A stretch of 64,000 nucleotides of DNA from Labilithrix luteola (GCF_001263205.1 NZ_CP012333.1:6438501-6502500), one strand, 5' to 3'; positions 38,448-48,482 are shown, counted from the stretch's first letter. Program-made: numbers and translations. The notes: generated by a model not told the origin, from the sequence alone.

Positions 38448-38830
38448 GAGATTGCCGCGTGCGGCGTGACGCTCATCCTAGCCAGACGTCGACCGAAGGC
38501 GAACCGGTTCCGGCCGATCACCGATGAAACAGCGGCGCCTCTCACGGAACGTGCCTTGCGCGCGTTGGTGAGTGAAGCGAATCACCACACCGGCGCGCTC
38601 GCCGGTCATGACATCGACGCGTGCCCGCGTGTCGACGCGACACGTCCGACTGGATGGCTGCCCTCGAGGACGTCCGAAGGCTCCTCGTGCACGAGGCCGA
38701 TCGTCTTGCGACGGAGCGACGCCGCTCGGGCGTCCGGCGGGGCACCTTTGCCACGAAGGACGGCCCTACGTTTCGGGCACCCGCCCGATCGTTTCGTGCT
38801 TTTGTGTGAGGATCCGCCTCGGAGATCTCG
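38448..38830. other. Intergenic region
   Basis: About 380 bases between divergent genes. A short plus-strand text (MAALEDVRRLLVHEADRLA near 38650-38706) looks helical but has no clear start signal or continuation. Otherwise nothing is recognised. Confidence 0.35.
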
Positions 38831-39901
38831 GTGCTCGGAACGCGAGACGCGAACGTCCCTCTTGCCTCCGCGCTTCTCGCGTTCGTCGCGTTTATCGCGA
38901 CGATTTTGGGGTCTACGCGATGGTGTCGAGCGGCGGAAGCGTCTCCGATCCCCGTGCGCATCACCGAGGCCCTCCATGCGGGATGTCCTCGCACCCCGAC
39001 CATGGTCGCGCGCGTGAAGACTCGGGTGCCGAGGGTTCGTGAGGCCGCCGAAGGAGAGCCCGCCGTGAGCATCGACGTTCGCGTCGAGCGACGTGAAGGG
39101 GTGAGTCGAGGCACGGTCACCCTGTCGGTCGGGGGTGAACGAGCCGAGCGTCAAGCCTCGTCGGTGTCTTGCGAACGCGTCCTCGCAGCGCTCGCCGTCA
39201 TGGCCTCCATCGGGCTCGACGAGCGGGAGATGCCGGCGAACGAAGCTCCGGCCGTCGCGCCTCCCGCCTCGGCCGAGCCACCGTCACCCGCAACCGAAGC
39301 GCGCGCCGACACGACCTTGCACCCGCCTCTTGCCCGTCGGCCGAAGACTTCGAGTGCGCCCGCTCGCTCTTCGCAGCCGCGAGCGCCGTCACGGATCGCG
39401 GTGGCCTTCGGCACCGGCCTCGAGCTCTCGTTGAATCGAGCGACGGTCGTGAGTCCAAAGATCTTCGTGGAGCTCCTTTTTCCGCTGCGTTTCGAGCCGT
39501 TCGTTCGACTCGGCTTCGAACGGAGCTTTCGGGCCGATGTGGCGTCGAACGAAGGCGTCGCGAGCGTTCGCTGGAATGCGGCCACGGTCGATGTGTGTGC
39601 CGACTTCGTTGGCTTCGCGAAGATGGCGGCCGGCGGTTGCGCGAACGTCGAGATCGGTTCACTCGATGCGGTGGTCGTGGATCCCTTGCCGTCTCGCGAG
39701 CGGTCGCGCTTCTGGCTGACCGGAGGGCTCTCTGCGCGGCTCTCCTGGCGACCCCTGCGCGCGCTGTCGTTCGACCTCGCGGTCGGAGCGCGCGTCCCTT
39801 TCTTGCGAAACGAGCTCTTCTTCGAGCCGTCCACGCTCGTCTACGAGGCGCCCGCAGTGGTGCCCTTCGCAGGCACGGCGATTGTCGGCCACTTTCCGTG
39901 A
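38831..39901 (+). CDS. Predicted envelope protein, first gene of an ECF sigma operon
   Basis: 356 residues from GTG 38831 (GGAG upstream). A signal peptide-like N terminus (LASALLAFVAFIATILG) precedes a domain with two Cys and the segment SIDVRVERREGVSRGTVTL. A Pro/Ala-rich linker (about 135-185) follows, then a C-terminal region of alternating hydrophobic strands (FVELLFPLRFEPFVRLGFER, SFDLAVGARVPF) that may form a small outer-membrane barrel. This gene type commonly precedes an ECF sigma factor in myxobacteria. No enzymatic motif. The 126 bases between it and the sigma gene hold no feature I can name. Confidence 0.72.
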   Translation: MLGTRDANVPLASALLAFVAFIATILGSTRWCRAAEASPIPVRITEALHAGCPRTPTMVARVKTRVPRVREAAEGEPAVSIDVRVERREGVSRGTVTLSVGGERAERQASSVSCERVLAALAVMASIGLDEREMPANEAPAVAPPASAEPPSPATEARADTTLHPPLARRPKTSSAPARSSQPRAPSRIAVAFGTGLELSLNRATVVSPKIFVELLFPLRFEPFVRLGFERSFRADVASNEGVASVRWNAATVDVCADFVGFAKMAAGGCANVEIGSLDAVVVDPLPSRERSRFWLTGGLSARLSWRPLRALSFDLAVGARVPFLRNELFFEPSTLVYEAPAVVPFAGTAIVGHFP

Positions 39902-40027
39902 GCCTCCCGTCCTGCGGCAGAGCTTTTCGCGCGTGGCGTCAGCAGGCGGCACGAAATCGGACGGCGCGCTGTCCGTTTCCGGGATCATTCGGGGGGCCGC
40001 CGACATCGCTGACTCTGGAAGCGCCCC

Positions 40028-40618
40028 GTGTTTGCCCTAGAGACAGCCAAGCTCGCGAAAGACGTGTCGCCCGAGGAGGCGATCGCGCGCGATCCCGAGC
40101 TCGAGGCACGACTGCAGCGTCTCGCGGTCGAGCACTACGACTTCGTGTGGCGATCGCTGCGTCGTCTCGGCGTGGCGCCGCCCGAAACCGACGACGCCGC
40201 GCAGCGGGTGTTTCTCGTGATCGCCGACAAGCTGCCGAACATCGAGCCCAGCAAGGAGCGAAGCTTCGTGTTCGGTATCGTCATGCGCGTCGCGGCGAAC
40301 GTTCGTCGTGATCGCGCAACCGCGCGCCAGCGCGAAGCCGAGGACACCGAAACCTCGGACCTGCCGATCGACGCGCCGACCGCCGAGGCGGAGGTCGCCC
40401 GTGCACAAGCGCGCGTCAGGCTCGACGCCATCCTCGCGAGCATGTCGGAAGACCGTCGCGCGGTGTTCGTCCTCTTCGAGCTCGAGGAGCTCACGGTGAC
40501 CGAAATCGCCGAGCTCCTAGGATTGCCGCTGGGGACGGTGGGCTCACGTCTTCGCCGGGCGCGCGAGGACTTCCGAACGGCCGTCGCACGGCTTCACGCA
40601 CGGGACTCAGGAGTCTGA
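40028..40618 (+). CDS. ECF-type RNA polymerase sigma factor
   Basis: 196 residues from GTG 40028. Region 2 is visible (HYDFVWRSLRRLGVAPPETDDAAQRVFLVIADKL) as is region 4 (RAVFVLFELEELTVTEIAELL followed by GTVGSRLRRAREDF), with an acidic linker between. This is the sigma70 family group that responds to envelope signals. The following gene starts one base after its stop and encodes a single-pass membrane protein, the usual place of an anti-sigma or partner. The A'-E' lipoprotein operon begins 60 bases after that gene, so it is a plausible target. Confidence 0.93.
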   Translation: MFALETAKLAKDVSPEEAIARDPELEARLQRLAVEHYDFVWRSLRRLGVAPPETDDAAQRVFLVIADKLPNIEPSKERSFVFGIVMRVAANVRRDRATARQREAEDTETSDLPIDAPTAEAEVARAQARVRLDAILASMSEDRRAVFVLFELEELTVTEIAELLGLPLGTVGSRLRRAREDFRTAVARLHARDSGV

Positions 40619-40619
40619 C

Positions 40620-41444
40620 GTGGCGAATCACGAATTCGAGCCGCTCCTTCGCGGCGACGCAACCGATGCCGAACGCGCGCTCCTCGAGGCTGCCAAGCCC
40701 GACGCGGCGAGGCGGGGCGCACGAGACAAGATGCTCTCTGCGCTCGGTCGACGTCCGATCGCGGCACCTCCGACGGCGATGGCGCGCGTCGCTCGTGCAC
40801 TCCGCAGCGCGGGCGGCTCGTATCTTCACGCCATCTTGCTCGTCCTCGTCGTCGGCGCGGGAAGCGGCGCTGCCGTCACCTTCGGGCGCTCTGCCAAGGG
40901 GCCGCTCGCAACCGGCGACGTTGTTTCGAACGTCGTGAACCAGCCATCGCCGGCGCCGAACACACCGTCGTCGGCGACGTCCGCGGCCGCGCCAGACGAC
41001 CGCAAGAACGAAGCGCCGTCCATCACCCCCGAATCCTTGCCGAGTGTGGCCGTGACCGTGGGCTCGCCGAGCAAAGCACCGTCGGCCATGCCGTCGATGA
41101 ACGCCAGCGACGTCGCCTCCGATGCGGAGACGCTCGTGCGCGAAACCCCGCGTGTCGATGCTGCGCGCGCTGCGCTTACGCGTGGTGATGCGGCCTCGAC
41201 CTTGCGTCTCCTCGACGCCTACGATCGCGAGTTTCCGCGAGGTACGTTCACCGTGGAGGTCACGGTGCTTCGCGTCGAGGCGCTTGCGCAGGCAGGGCAT
41301 CTCGACGAGGCGCGTCGGTTGGGGCGCCGATTTCTAGCCACGCATCGTGAAGGGCCCTACGCGCGACGGGTCGGTGTCGTGCTGGCGGCGGCATCGGACG
41401 GCCCACGGGGGAACGGCCCGAGCTCGTCGCCGCCCGAAGACTGA
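40620..41444 (+). CDS. Single-pass membrane protein following the sigma factor (possible anti-sigma partner)
   Basis: 274 residues from GTG 40620 (CAGGAG upstream, one base after the sigma stop). A cytoplasmic N-terminal part of about 65 residues is followed by one transmembrane segment (HAILLVLVVGAGSGAAVTFG). A Pro/Ser/Ala-rich periplasmic linker follows, then a C-terminal TPR-like helical domain (ARAALTRGDAASTLRLLDAY, EALAQAGHLDEARRLGRRFL). No zinc-binding anti-sigma motif is seen, so the anti-sigma role rests on position and topology. Confidence 0.8.
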   Translation: MANHEFEPLLRGDATDAERALLEAAKPDAARRGARDKMLSALGRRPIAAPPTAMARVARALRSAGGSYLHAILLVLVVGAGSGAAVTFGRSAKGPLATGDVVSNVVNQPSPAPNTPSSATSAAAPDDRKNEAPSITPESLPSVAVTVGSPSKAPSAMPSMNASDVASDAETLVRETPRVDAARAALTRGDAASTLRLLDAYDREFPRGTFTVEVTVLRVEALAQAGHLDEARRLGRRFLATHREGPYARRVGVVLAAASDGPRGNGPSSSPPED

Positions 41445-41504
41445 GGCTGCCCTGCGCCATCACCGGCGCTTTGCATCCATTCGAGAGTCCGAAGGAGAGT
41501 CATC

Positions 41505-42698
41505 GTGAAACGTCGAATCGTCGGTCTCGCGTGGGCCTTTGCCCTCGCGGGCATCTCCGTGCAGTCGTGCGCCAATCCGGCGTCGCTCGGCCCCGGTCGT
41601 GCGCACGACGCGGGAGCCACCGAAGCCACTCCGTCCTTCACTGATCCGTCCGACGGTGGCAAGGAGGCCGAGGTCGAACCGCTGCGCGCGTGCATCGGTA
41701 CGGAATGCCCGTCTCCCTTTGCGACGTGCCCGGCCATCGACGATTCGAGGCCGGGCTCCCGCTACAAATGCGATATCGACCTTTCGTCGGACAACGAGAA
41801 TTGCGGAGAGTGTGGCCACGTCTGTCCGGTGTTCGATCAGCTCAATCTCCTCTCCCAGTGTACGAACGGAAAGTGCATTGCGGCGTGTCAGTCGCAAGAG
41901 TTGAAAGACTGCAACGATCGCATCGAAGATGGCTGCGAGACGGATGTCACCACCGACGAATCGAACTGCGGCGCGTGCGGAAATGTCTGCCCGCAAGGTG
42001 TGGCGTGCATCGCCGGCGTTTGCGGCTGCCTGAATGGCAAGATTCAGTGCAACGGCCGGTGCGTCGATCCCCAGGGCGACGACAAGAATTGCGGCGGGTG
42101 CGGGAACGTTTGCACGCCGCCCGACGGCAAAGCACCACCGGCCCACACGCGGTTCGGCTGCGTGGGTGGGACCTGCGGACAGCCGAAATGCATCGATGAC
42201 GGGAACGAGAAATGGACGGACTGCAATGGCACGATGTCCGACGGGTGCGAGATCAACTTGCTCGCCCCGGATCCGGAGAATTGCGGGCAATGCAGCGTCG
42301 CTTGCAAGGCCGATGAGCAATGCCGTCTCTTTCATGGCGGATATTCCTGTGGATGCAAATCAGGGCTGACCGAGTGCGAGCACGATGCGGTTCACGCCTG
42401 CACGGATCTCTCGACGGATCTCGGGCATTGCGGAGCCTGCAATCACGATTGTCCGTACGTCGACATGATGCAGCGTCCTCATCAGTGGCCTACCTGCATC
42501 GACGGGGTCTGCGGGACAGCCTGCGAGCCAGGGTGGGGTGATTGCAACCGGACCCCCGCCGACGGCTGCGAGACGAATCTCCTCGTGAGCACCGGCGACT
42601 GCGGGGCGTGCGGGCATGCGTGCGACGCGGCGGCCGGGCAGCCGTGCATCAACGGCGTGTGTCTGATGGTGAGCTGCGATGCAGGAGAGACCCATTGA
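41505..42698 (+). CDS. Cluster 2 gene A': Cys-rich repeat lipoprotein
   Basis: 397 residues, the same length as A. GTG 41505 is preceded by GGAG. Signal peptide with lipobox VQSC, then an Ala/Thr/Asp linker. Units with the core NCGACG or NCGGCG and (E/S)DGCE (for example ESNCGACGNVCP, DGCEINLLAPDPENCGQC) match those of A in order, including the closing segment DGCETNLL-xx-TGDCGACGHAC and AAGQPCINGVCL. Function unknown; probably an extracellular disulfide-rich repeat protein. Its stop overlaps the B' start (TTGA). Confidence 0.88.
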   Translation: MKRRIVGLAWAFALAGISVQSCANPASLGPGRAHDAGATEATPSFTDPSDGGKEAEVEPLRACIGTECPSPFATCPAIDDSRPGSRYKCDIDLSSDNENCGECGHVCPVFDQLNLLSQCTNGKCIAACQSQELKDCNDRIEDGCETDVTTDESNCGACGNVCPQGVACIAGVCGCLNGKIQCNGRCVDPQGDDKNCGGCGNVCTPPDGKAPPAHTRFGCVGGTCGQPKCIDDGNEKWTDCNGTMSDGCEINLLAPDPENCGQCSVACKADEQCRLFHGGYSCGCKSGLTECEHDAVHACTDLSTDLGHCGACNHDCPYVDMMQRPHQWPTCIDGVCGTACEPGWGDCNRTPADGCETNLLVSTGDCGACGHACDAAAGQPCINGVCLMVSCDAGETH

Positions 42699-44002
42699 AT
42701 CCCACGCATGATCTTCGACGCTTGCTGCCATCGAAACTCGGTGTCGCCTTTGCGCTCCTGACGTGCTCGTTTGGATTCACTGCGCCCCTGTCCGCAAGCT
42801 GCGCGCAGTCCGATCCTGCGTCGAGCTCGACCTCGAGCGACGTCGATTCTGCGATCGTTCCTCCCGGACAACTCGACATCGATGGCGGCGTGGACGCCGC
42901 GGATGACTGCGAAGGCGACGCTTCCTTGGAGTGCACGACGCGCACCTTGCCTTGCGAGCAAGCCGCGTTCTGCACCGTTGCCGTTCCGGCCGACGGTCAC
43001 CTGCTCACCGGTGTGTGGGGCAGCGGAAAGGACAATTTCTGGGCTGTCGGAACGGGCGGCGTGATTCTCCGGTGGAACGGGACCGCCTGGTCGCGTGTCG
43101 CGTCCGACACGTATCAGAGCCTCTTCGCCGTCTGGGGAAGTGGAGAGCACGATGTCTGGATTGCAGGGTCGCGCTCCTTCGTCCTCCACGGAGTCGTCGA
43201 AGGCGGCACTGCGACCTGGCAACCTTTGCCTGAGCTCTCCGCGCCCTACTACACGGAGTCCCCGGTGACTTGGACCGAGACGTTCGCGCTGGCGGCGTGG
43301 GGCACGTCGGCTGACGACGTGTGGATCGCCGGAGAGGGCTATCCAGCCGGCCCGCCCTATCCGGTCCAATGGACGACGGTGTGGCGGAGCACGCAGGCCG
43401 ACGGTGGCGCGGCATGGAAGAAGGCGCTCCTCAGTACGCAAATCCAAACGGCGCCCGCCCCGACGATCCGGGGACTTTGGGGGGCGGACGCCAACGAGGT
43501 CTGGGCCGTCGGTGGACATGACGGTCCGGATTACTCGACGACCCACGGCAAATCGTATCGCGGAGTGCCGTCATCGGACCCCGACGGCGGTTTCGAGCTC
43601 ACGTGGACCGAGGTCGATACGCAGTCGAATGCCATTCTCCACGGCGTTTGGGGGAGCGGAAAAGACGATGTCTGGGCCGTCGGAGAATACGGGACGATTC
43701 GTCATCGTTCGGCCGGCGATCCGCGGTGGAGCGTCGTACCGTCGCCGACGGATCGCCATCTTTACGCGATTTGGGGGAGCGGTCCGAACGACGTCTGGGT
43801 CGTCGGCGACTACGGTACCATTCTTCACTACGACGGAGCGACCTGGACGAGAGCGACGACGACGCTGGCCCTCGGCGTGAAACCCGACCTTCGCTCGGTT
43901 TGGGGCAGTGCTCCGGACGACGTCTGGGTCGTTGGAAAAGGCGTGGCGCTCCACTTCACCGGGCCCAAGTCGCCGCGCCCCGCCACGGGAGGTCAGAAAT
44001 GA
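42695..44002 (+). CDS. Cluster 2 gene B': propeller lipoprotein
   Basis: 435 residues if translation begins at TTG 42695, which overlaps the A' stop as TTGA and has AGGAGA upstream. This matches the coupling seen between A and B in cluster 1, and no better in-frame ATG precedes the signal peptide. A hydrophobic segment ends at LSASC (lipobox). Repeats include LTGVWGSGKDNFWAVG, LFAVWGSGEHDVWIAG, LYAIWGSGPNDVWVVG and LRSVWGSAPDDVWVVG. Predicted surface beta-propeller, paralogous to B and C. The stop overlaps the C' start. Confidence 0.85.
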   Translation: MNPTHDLRRLLPSKLGVAFALLTCSFGFTAPLSASCAQSDPASSSTSSDVDSAIVPPGQLDIDGGVDAADDCEGDASLECTTRTLPCEQAAFCTVAVPADGHLLTGVWGSGKDNFWAVGTGGVILRWNGTAWSRVASDTYQSLFAVWGSGEHDVWIAGSRSFVLHGVVEGGTATWQPLPELSAPYYTESPVTWTETFALAAWGTSADDVWIAGEGYPAGPPYPVQWTTVWRSTQADGGAAWKKALLSTQIQTAPAPTIRGLWGADANEVWAVGGHDGPDYSTTHGKSYRGVPSSDPDGGFELTWTEVDTQSNAILHGVWGSGKDDVWAVGEYGTIRHRSAGDPRWSVVPSPTDRHLYAIWGSGPNDVWVVGDYGTILHYDGATWTRATTTLALGVKPDLRSVWGSAPDDVWVVGKGVALHFTGPKSPRPATGGQK

Positions 44003-45264
44003 AGTCGATGCGATGGTGGGGGCTCTTCGCCTGCGCGCTCGTGCCGATGATCGCGTGCGCGGAGAGTGACGAAAACGCGGTCGACGTTACTCCTCCGCCG
44101 GTCGAGGATCACGATGGCGGCCGCACCGAGCAAGCGGCTCCGGACGCGTCCGCGGACGTGGCTGCACCGAGCGATGGCGAGGCTCCCTCGTCCTGTACGA
44201 GCGACGGCTTCTGCCGCACGTCCTTGCCCGAGCATCGAGTCCTGCGTGGCGTCTGGGGCGACGGGAACGGCGTCGTTTGGGCCGTCGGTTTCGAAGCGCT
44301 CGGCTCCGATCCGTCGGGCCTGCCCGAAAGCGTGCAGGGGAACGTTCTCCGTTGGGACGGCGCGGCCTGGTCGGTCGTGTTCACGACGCCAGGTGCACTC
44401 TACGCGGTCTGGGGAAGTAGCCCCACGGACCTATGGATAGGCGGTGAGGACGGCCTCTTCCACGGTGAGGGGCCGAGCTCTGCGGCCATCACCTGGACGG
44501 CCTCGCCGCAGAACGACGGAGTCATTCCGGTGCGGTCGATCTGGGGCTCGGGCCCTCGCGACGTCTGGGCGGTCGGGAGCCACGCCGATTACGACGTCTG
44601 GCCGTTCGTGTATCGAAGTCGCGTTCTTCACTATTCCGGACCGTCGACGAATCCCGAACAAGCTTGGTCGCTCGATCCGGTTTCGGACAGGGACTATCTC
44701 TTCGACAACGTCTGGGGCACGCGCCAAGGCGAGGTGTGGATTGGCGGCGACCAATGGGAAACCTATCCGTTTCCCCCCGCGCTCGTGCTTCACAAGCCTC
44801 AGGGGGGCGACGCCGGTGGGGGCGACGCCGGCGGAGGCGACGGCTGGACCGCCGTGGCTCTCGCGCCCGACAGCGATGACGACGTCGTCTACGGGATCAC
44901 CGGCGGAACGGTGCTCGGTGACGATCTCTGCGTCCTCGGATGGCTCGCTCTCTCGCAGTCCGGCTCGGTATGGACGGGGAAGAGCGACGGCAACGGCCAG
45001 TCGACGTGGAAGGGCGACACCTCCTCTCGGTTGCCGTTCTTCCACTTCGCTGCGTGGGGCACCTCGACCGACGACTTCTACGTGGCTGGCCAATACGGTC
45101 GACTGCGTCACTTCCACGGAGCCAGATGGGAATATCCACGAATCTCCGTCGACGGGCTTCCGATCACCAATGACTTCTATTCGATGTGGGGACTCGCCGG
45201 TGAAGACCTGTGGCTCGTCGGCGACAACGTTGCCATTCGCAAGCAACTGCGATCGTTCAAATGA
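43999..45264 (+). CDS. Cluster 2 gene C': propeller lipoprotein
   Basis: 421 residues from ATG 43999 (GGGAGG upstream), overlapping the B' stop as ATGA. Signal peptide ends in MIAC, then an Asp/Ala/Pro linker with a small Cys pair region (SSCTSDGFC). Propeller repeats include LYAVWGSSPTDLWIGG, VRSIWGSGPRDVWAVG and YSMWGLAGEDLWLVG, with a Gly/Asp tandem (GGGDAGGGD) near 275. Syntenic with frameshifted gene C. D' begins seven bases after its stop. Confidence 0.87.
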   Translation: MKSMRWWGLFACALVPMIACAESDENAVDVTPPPVEDHDGGRTEQAAPDASADVAAPSDGEAPSSCTSDGFCRTSLPEHRVLRGVWGDGNGVVWAVGFEALGSDPSGLPESVQGNVLRWDGAAWSVVFTTPGALYAVWGSSPTDLWIGGEDGLFHGEGPSSAAITWTASPQNDGVIPVRSIWGSGPRDVWAVGSHADYDVWPFVYRSRVLHYSGPSTNPEQAWSLDPVSDRDYLFDNVWGTRQGEVWIGGDQWETYPFPPALVLHKPQGGDAGGGDAGGGDGWTAVALAPDSDDDVVYGITGGTVLGDDLCVLGWLALSQSGSVWTGKSDGNGQSTWKGDTSSRLPFFHFAAWGTSTDDFYVAGQYGRLRHFHGARWEYPRISVDGLPITNDFYSMWGLAGEDLWLVGDNVAIRKQLRSFK

Positions 45265-45271
45265 GGTCGGT

Positions 45272-46596
45272 ATGAGTGCGGTGAGGCGATTTCGCTGTCT
45301 CCCCTTCGTGGCCGGCAGTGCGCTCGGTGCATGGATGGGGCTCGTAGCGTGCAGTGGCGGTAACCCGCGTCCCGATGCGGACCCCGATTCGACGGATGCC
45401 ATGGCGGACTCCGTCGCGCATCTCCCGGAGGCGTCGCGACCCGCACCGGATGCCACCGACGACGCGTTCGTGCCGTACGACGGTTCGGCCGAGCCGGTCG
45501 TGTGCACCGAGCAGCCGTGCGCCGTCGAGCTCGTCGCAGGGAGCCATCATTTTTGCGCGCGTTTGGCCGATGGAACGGTGCAGTGCTGGGGTGACGATGC
45601 CCGCGGAAAACTCGGAGGCGGCCCCGGCGACGATGCCGGAGCGCTCGGTCCGGTGAAGGTCGTGGGGCTCGAAGGCATCACGCAGCTCAGCGCGGCAGGG
45701 GAGACGACGTGCGCGCGCTCGTTCACGGGCGAGGTGCGGTGTTGGGGAAGCAATGCGAGCGGCCTTCTGGGCCTGCAGGCATCGCCGGCGCTCGTCGACT
45801 CGGATTCGCATTCGACGCCTGCCACGGTCGCGTTGACGCGCGCCGCGTCTCGCGTCGACGTCGGCCTTGCGAGCGCCTGCGCGTTGGTCGATGGGGAGCT
45901 TTGGTGCTGGGGATCGAACGGCACGCAGCAGCTCGCGAGGTCCGGCAGCGACGCCGTCGGCGGTCCTGCCCCGCGGACTTGGGCGCGTATCGCGTTCTCC
46001 GGGCCGGCGCGACGCAGAAGACGGGCTATGGCCTCACCGCCGAAGGCGTGCTGCTCAATTGGGGGGCCGTCGAAGGCCGTCAGGCGTCGGTCAAGGTGGA
46101 CCGCGTCCCCTCGAGTTTGCCCGCGCTTCCGTCCGTGAGCGACTTCGCCGTCGGTGAGCTGCACGGATGCGGCGTCAGCCAAGGCACCGTCTACTGCTGG
46201 GGAGCGAATACCGCGCAAGCGCTCTGCACCGGCCTCCCGGACTCGGAGCAGGAGCCCAGGCTCGCGCCCCCGAGCAATGATGCCCGCGGGCAACAGATCT
46301 CGGTCTCGCGAAGCAACACCTGCGCGCGCATGACGGATGGCACCGTTCAATGCTGCGGAGACGACCGCCATGGTCAGCTCGGGCGCGGAGACAGCGGTGC
46401 GCCGCGGTCCGCGTTCCGACCCGTCATCAGCTTGGCCGATCACGTCGTCCACGTCGTCACGAGCGATGGATCCGCGTGCGCCCTCGTCCAAGGCGGCGCC
46501 GTGAAGTGTTGGGGGAGCAACGAGTACGGCGAGCTCGGAGGGCAGACTCGTGACGGTCTCCGCCATCCGCAGCCCTCGCAGGTCACGTTCCGATGA
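45272..46596 (+). pseudogene. Cluster 2 gene D': RCC1-repeat lipoprotein, frameshifted
   Basis: From ATG 45272 (GAGG upstream) the product starts MSAVRRFRCLPFVAG with lipobox LVAC. RCC1 blades follow (HHFCARLADGTVQCWGDDA, CALVDGELWCWGSNG). At APRTWARIAFSG the coherent text moves to the neighbouring frame, AGATQKTGYGLTAEGVLLNW, and continues (CARMTDGTVQCCGDD, CALVQGGAVKCWGSNEYGEL) to TGA 46594-46596, which overlaps the E' start as ATGA. One extra base in the G run at 46001-46003 restores 441 residues. Syntenic with intact gene D. Either a consensus error or a fresh mutation. Confidence 0.82.
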
Positions 46597-48482
46597 AGGC
46601 ACCCATGATGAACGAGCGAACGCACACGACCAATTCTCACGCCCGCGCCCGGTCGAGCGCCATCGCCGCGGCGCTAGGCGCCTTCGTCGTGCCCATGGTG
46701 ACCGTTGCTGCTTGCTCCTCGTCCGAGCGGCCCTTCGTCGACGACGCTCCGCCGACCATCGCCTCGGAAGGGGGAGACTCGACGTGCCATCAATTCCGAT
46801 GTTCCCGTGACTTGAAGAAGGTCCTCGACGGCTGCAGTGACGGCGAGGTCGTTCTCCAGGAATGCGGGCCAGGCCAGGGCTGTGGAAATGGCCAGTGCGT
46901 CGACGCGTGCGCGAGCGCCGAGATGTCGAAAGGATCGGTGGGCTGCTCGTTCTGGACCCTTCCTCCCGAAGACGGGACGTACGGTCATGGCTCCTGTTTC
47001 GCCGCGATGATCGCCAACACGTGGGACCAGCCGGTGACCATCGAGGCCGATTTCGGCTCTGATCCGCTAGCACTCGGGAACTCCCTCTTCACGGCGCGAA
47101 ACGACAGCGTCGGGCGCACGATCTACACGCCGCTCGCCGGTCCTTTGCCGGCCGGCGAGGTCGCGATTGTCTTTCTGTCGCAAGGGCCGAAGGAATCGCG
47201 CAGTGGCGATAGTCCGTATATTGCCTGTCCGAGCGTTGCCACGGCGGCCCTCGCGCGCGACCCGCTCGATCATGCGACGGCGCTGACCAAGGCATTTCGT
47301 CTGAAGACGAGCGCTCCGGTGAGCGCATATTCGATCTTCCCGTATGGTGGCTCGCCCTCGTACATCCCGTCCGCCACGCTCCTCTTGCCGGTTTCATCGT
47401 GGGGAACGAACTATGTCGCCGTGAGCGCCGGCAAGGTCATGAAGGCCGGTTCGGGCGTCGCCGGACCTGACGCGAAGACCACACTCCAGATCGTCGCGAA
47501 CGAAGACGATACGCGCGTTCGTATGCTCCCCGTGGCGGACGTGGCCGAAGGTGCCGGCGTCGCCGGGGCGGGGGCGAACGTTCCTCAGACCTGGATCTTG
47601 TCGCGTGGACAGGTTCTTCAACTTTCCCAAGTCGGGGAGTTGACCGGGAGTCCCATCGAGTCGAACAAGCCGATTGGCATGTTCGGTGGAACGGAGTGTG
47701 TCTACATTCCATCCGGTTTCGCGGCCTGCGATACGCTCCAGCAGCAAATCCCGCCTCTCTCGCAGTGGGGAAGTGACTACGCGCTCGTGCCGTTTCGGCC
47801 GCGCATCGACAGCCACGGCGGCGTGGAGGCCCGCGAATACGTTCCTTATCGCCTCGTGGGGGCGGTCGACAATACGAAGCTTACGTATGATCCAGCGCCG
47901 CCGGCGGGCGCGCCCGAATGGCTCTCCGCGGGCCAGGTCGTCAACTTCATTTCGGCGAGCCTCGTGACGGTGAAGAGTCAGGACAGCGACCATCCGTTCT
48001 ATGCGGGCGTGTACATGACGGGCGGCCTGTTCAACACGACGCACGTCGTGAACGGCGGTGCCTCGACTTCAGGCTCGACGAGCGGCGACCCCGACTTCGT
48101 CAATGTCGTGCCCTCCGAGCAGTTTCTCGATCACTACGTCTTCTTTGCGGACTACACCTATCCGGAGACGTCGCTCACGGTGGTGCGGCGCAAGACGGCG
48201 CGCGGCTTTCTCCCCGTGGAGCTCGACTGCGCGGGCGAGCTCGAAGGCTTTCAGCCGCTCGGTACCTCGGGCGAATACGAATTTGCGTGGGTCGTTCTTA
48301 CTGCGCGTGGGGTGAACGCGACGTTCCCGCGCGGCGAATGCAGTCTCGGTCGGCACGAGGCAAAGAGCGATGGGCCCTTCTCCGTCACGGTCTGGGGGAC
48401 GGGCGACTTCGCGAGTTACGGCTATGCAGCAGGAATGGGCAGCCGCCCCTTGAACACGGTCGTTGCGCCCGTCATCCGCTGA
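46593..48482 (+). CDS. Cluster 2 gene E': IgGFc-binding-like lipoprotein
   Basis: 629 residues, ATG 46593 overlapping the D' stop. Signal peptide with lipobox VAAC. An N-terminal Cys-rich head (CHQFRCSRDLKKVLDGC, then CGPGQGCGNGQCVDAC) precedes the large beta-rich domain: SYIPSATLLLPVSSWGTNY, IVANEDDTRVRMLP, GQVLQLSQVGELTGSPIES, GMFGGTECV, QQQIPPLSQWGSDYALVPF, YVFFADYTYPETSLTVVRRK. These are the hallmarks of the IgGFc-binding type family as remembered. Immunoglobulin binding is not implied in a soil bacterium; adhesion is plausible. The gene overlaps the convergent isomerase by 11 bases. Confidence 0.9.
   Translation: MKAPMMNERTHTTNSHARARSSAIAAALGAFVVPMVTVAACSSSERPFVDDAPPTIASEGGDSTCHQFRCSRDLKKVLDGCSDGEVVLQECGPGQGCGNGQCVDACASAEMSKGSVGCSFWTLPPEDGTYGHGSCFAAMIANTWDQPVTIEADFGSDPLALGNSLFTARNDSVGRTIYTPLAGPLPAGEVAIVFLSQGPKESRSGDSPYIACPSVATAALARDPLDHATALTKAFRLKTSAPVSAYSIFPYGGSPSYIPSATLLLPVSSWGTNYVAVSAGKVMKAGSGVAGPDAKTTLQIVANEDDTRVRMLPVADVAEGAGVAGAGANVPQTWILSRGQVLQLSQVGELTGSPIESNKPIGMFGGTECVYIPSGFAACDTLQQQIPPLSQWGSDYALVPFRPRIDSHGGVEAREYVPYRLVGAVDNTKLTYDPAPPAGAPEWLSAGQVVNFISASLVTVKSQDSDHPFYAGVYMTGGLFNTTHVVNGGASTSGSTSGDPDFVNVVPSEQFLDHYVFFADYTYPETSLTVVRRKTARGFLPVELDCAGELEGFQPLGTSGEYEFAWVVLTARGVNATFPRGECSLGRHEAKSDGPFSVTVWGTGDFASYGYAAGMGSRPLNTVVAPVIR

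Noticed and set aside
46593..48482. Immunoglobulin-binding function for E'
   Set aside because: The family name reflects a mammalian protein; nothing here shows antibody binding.
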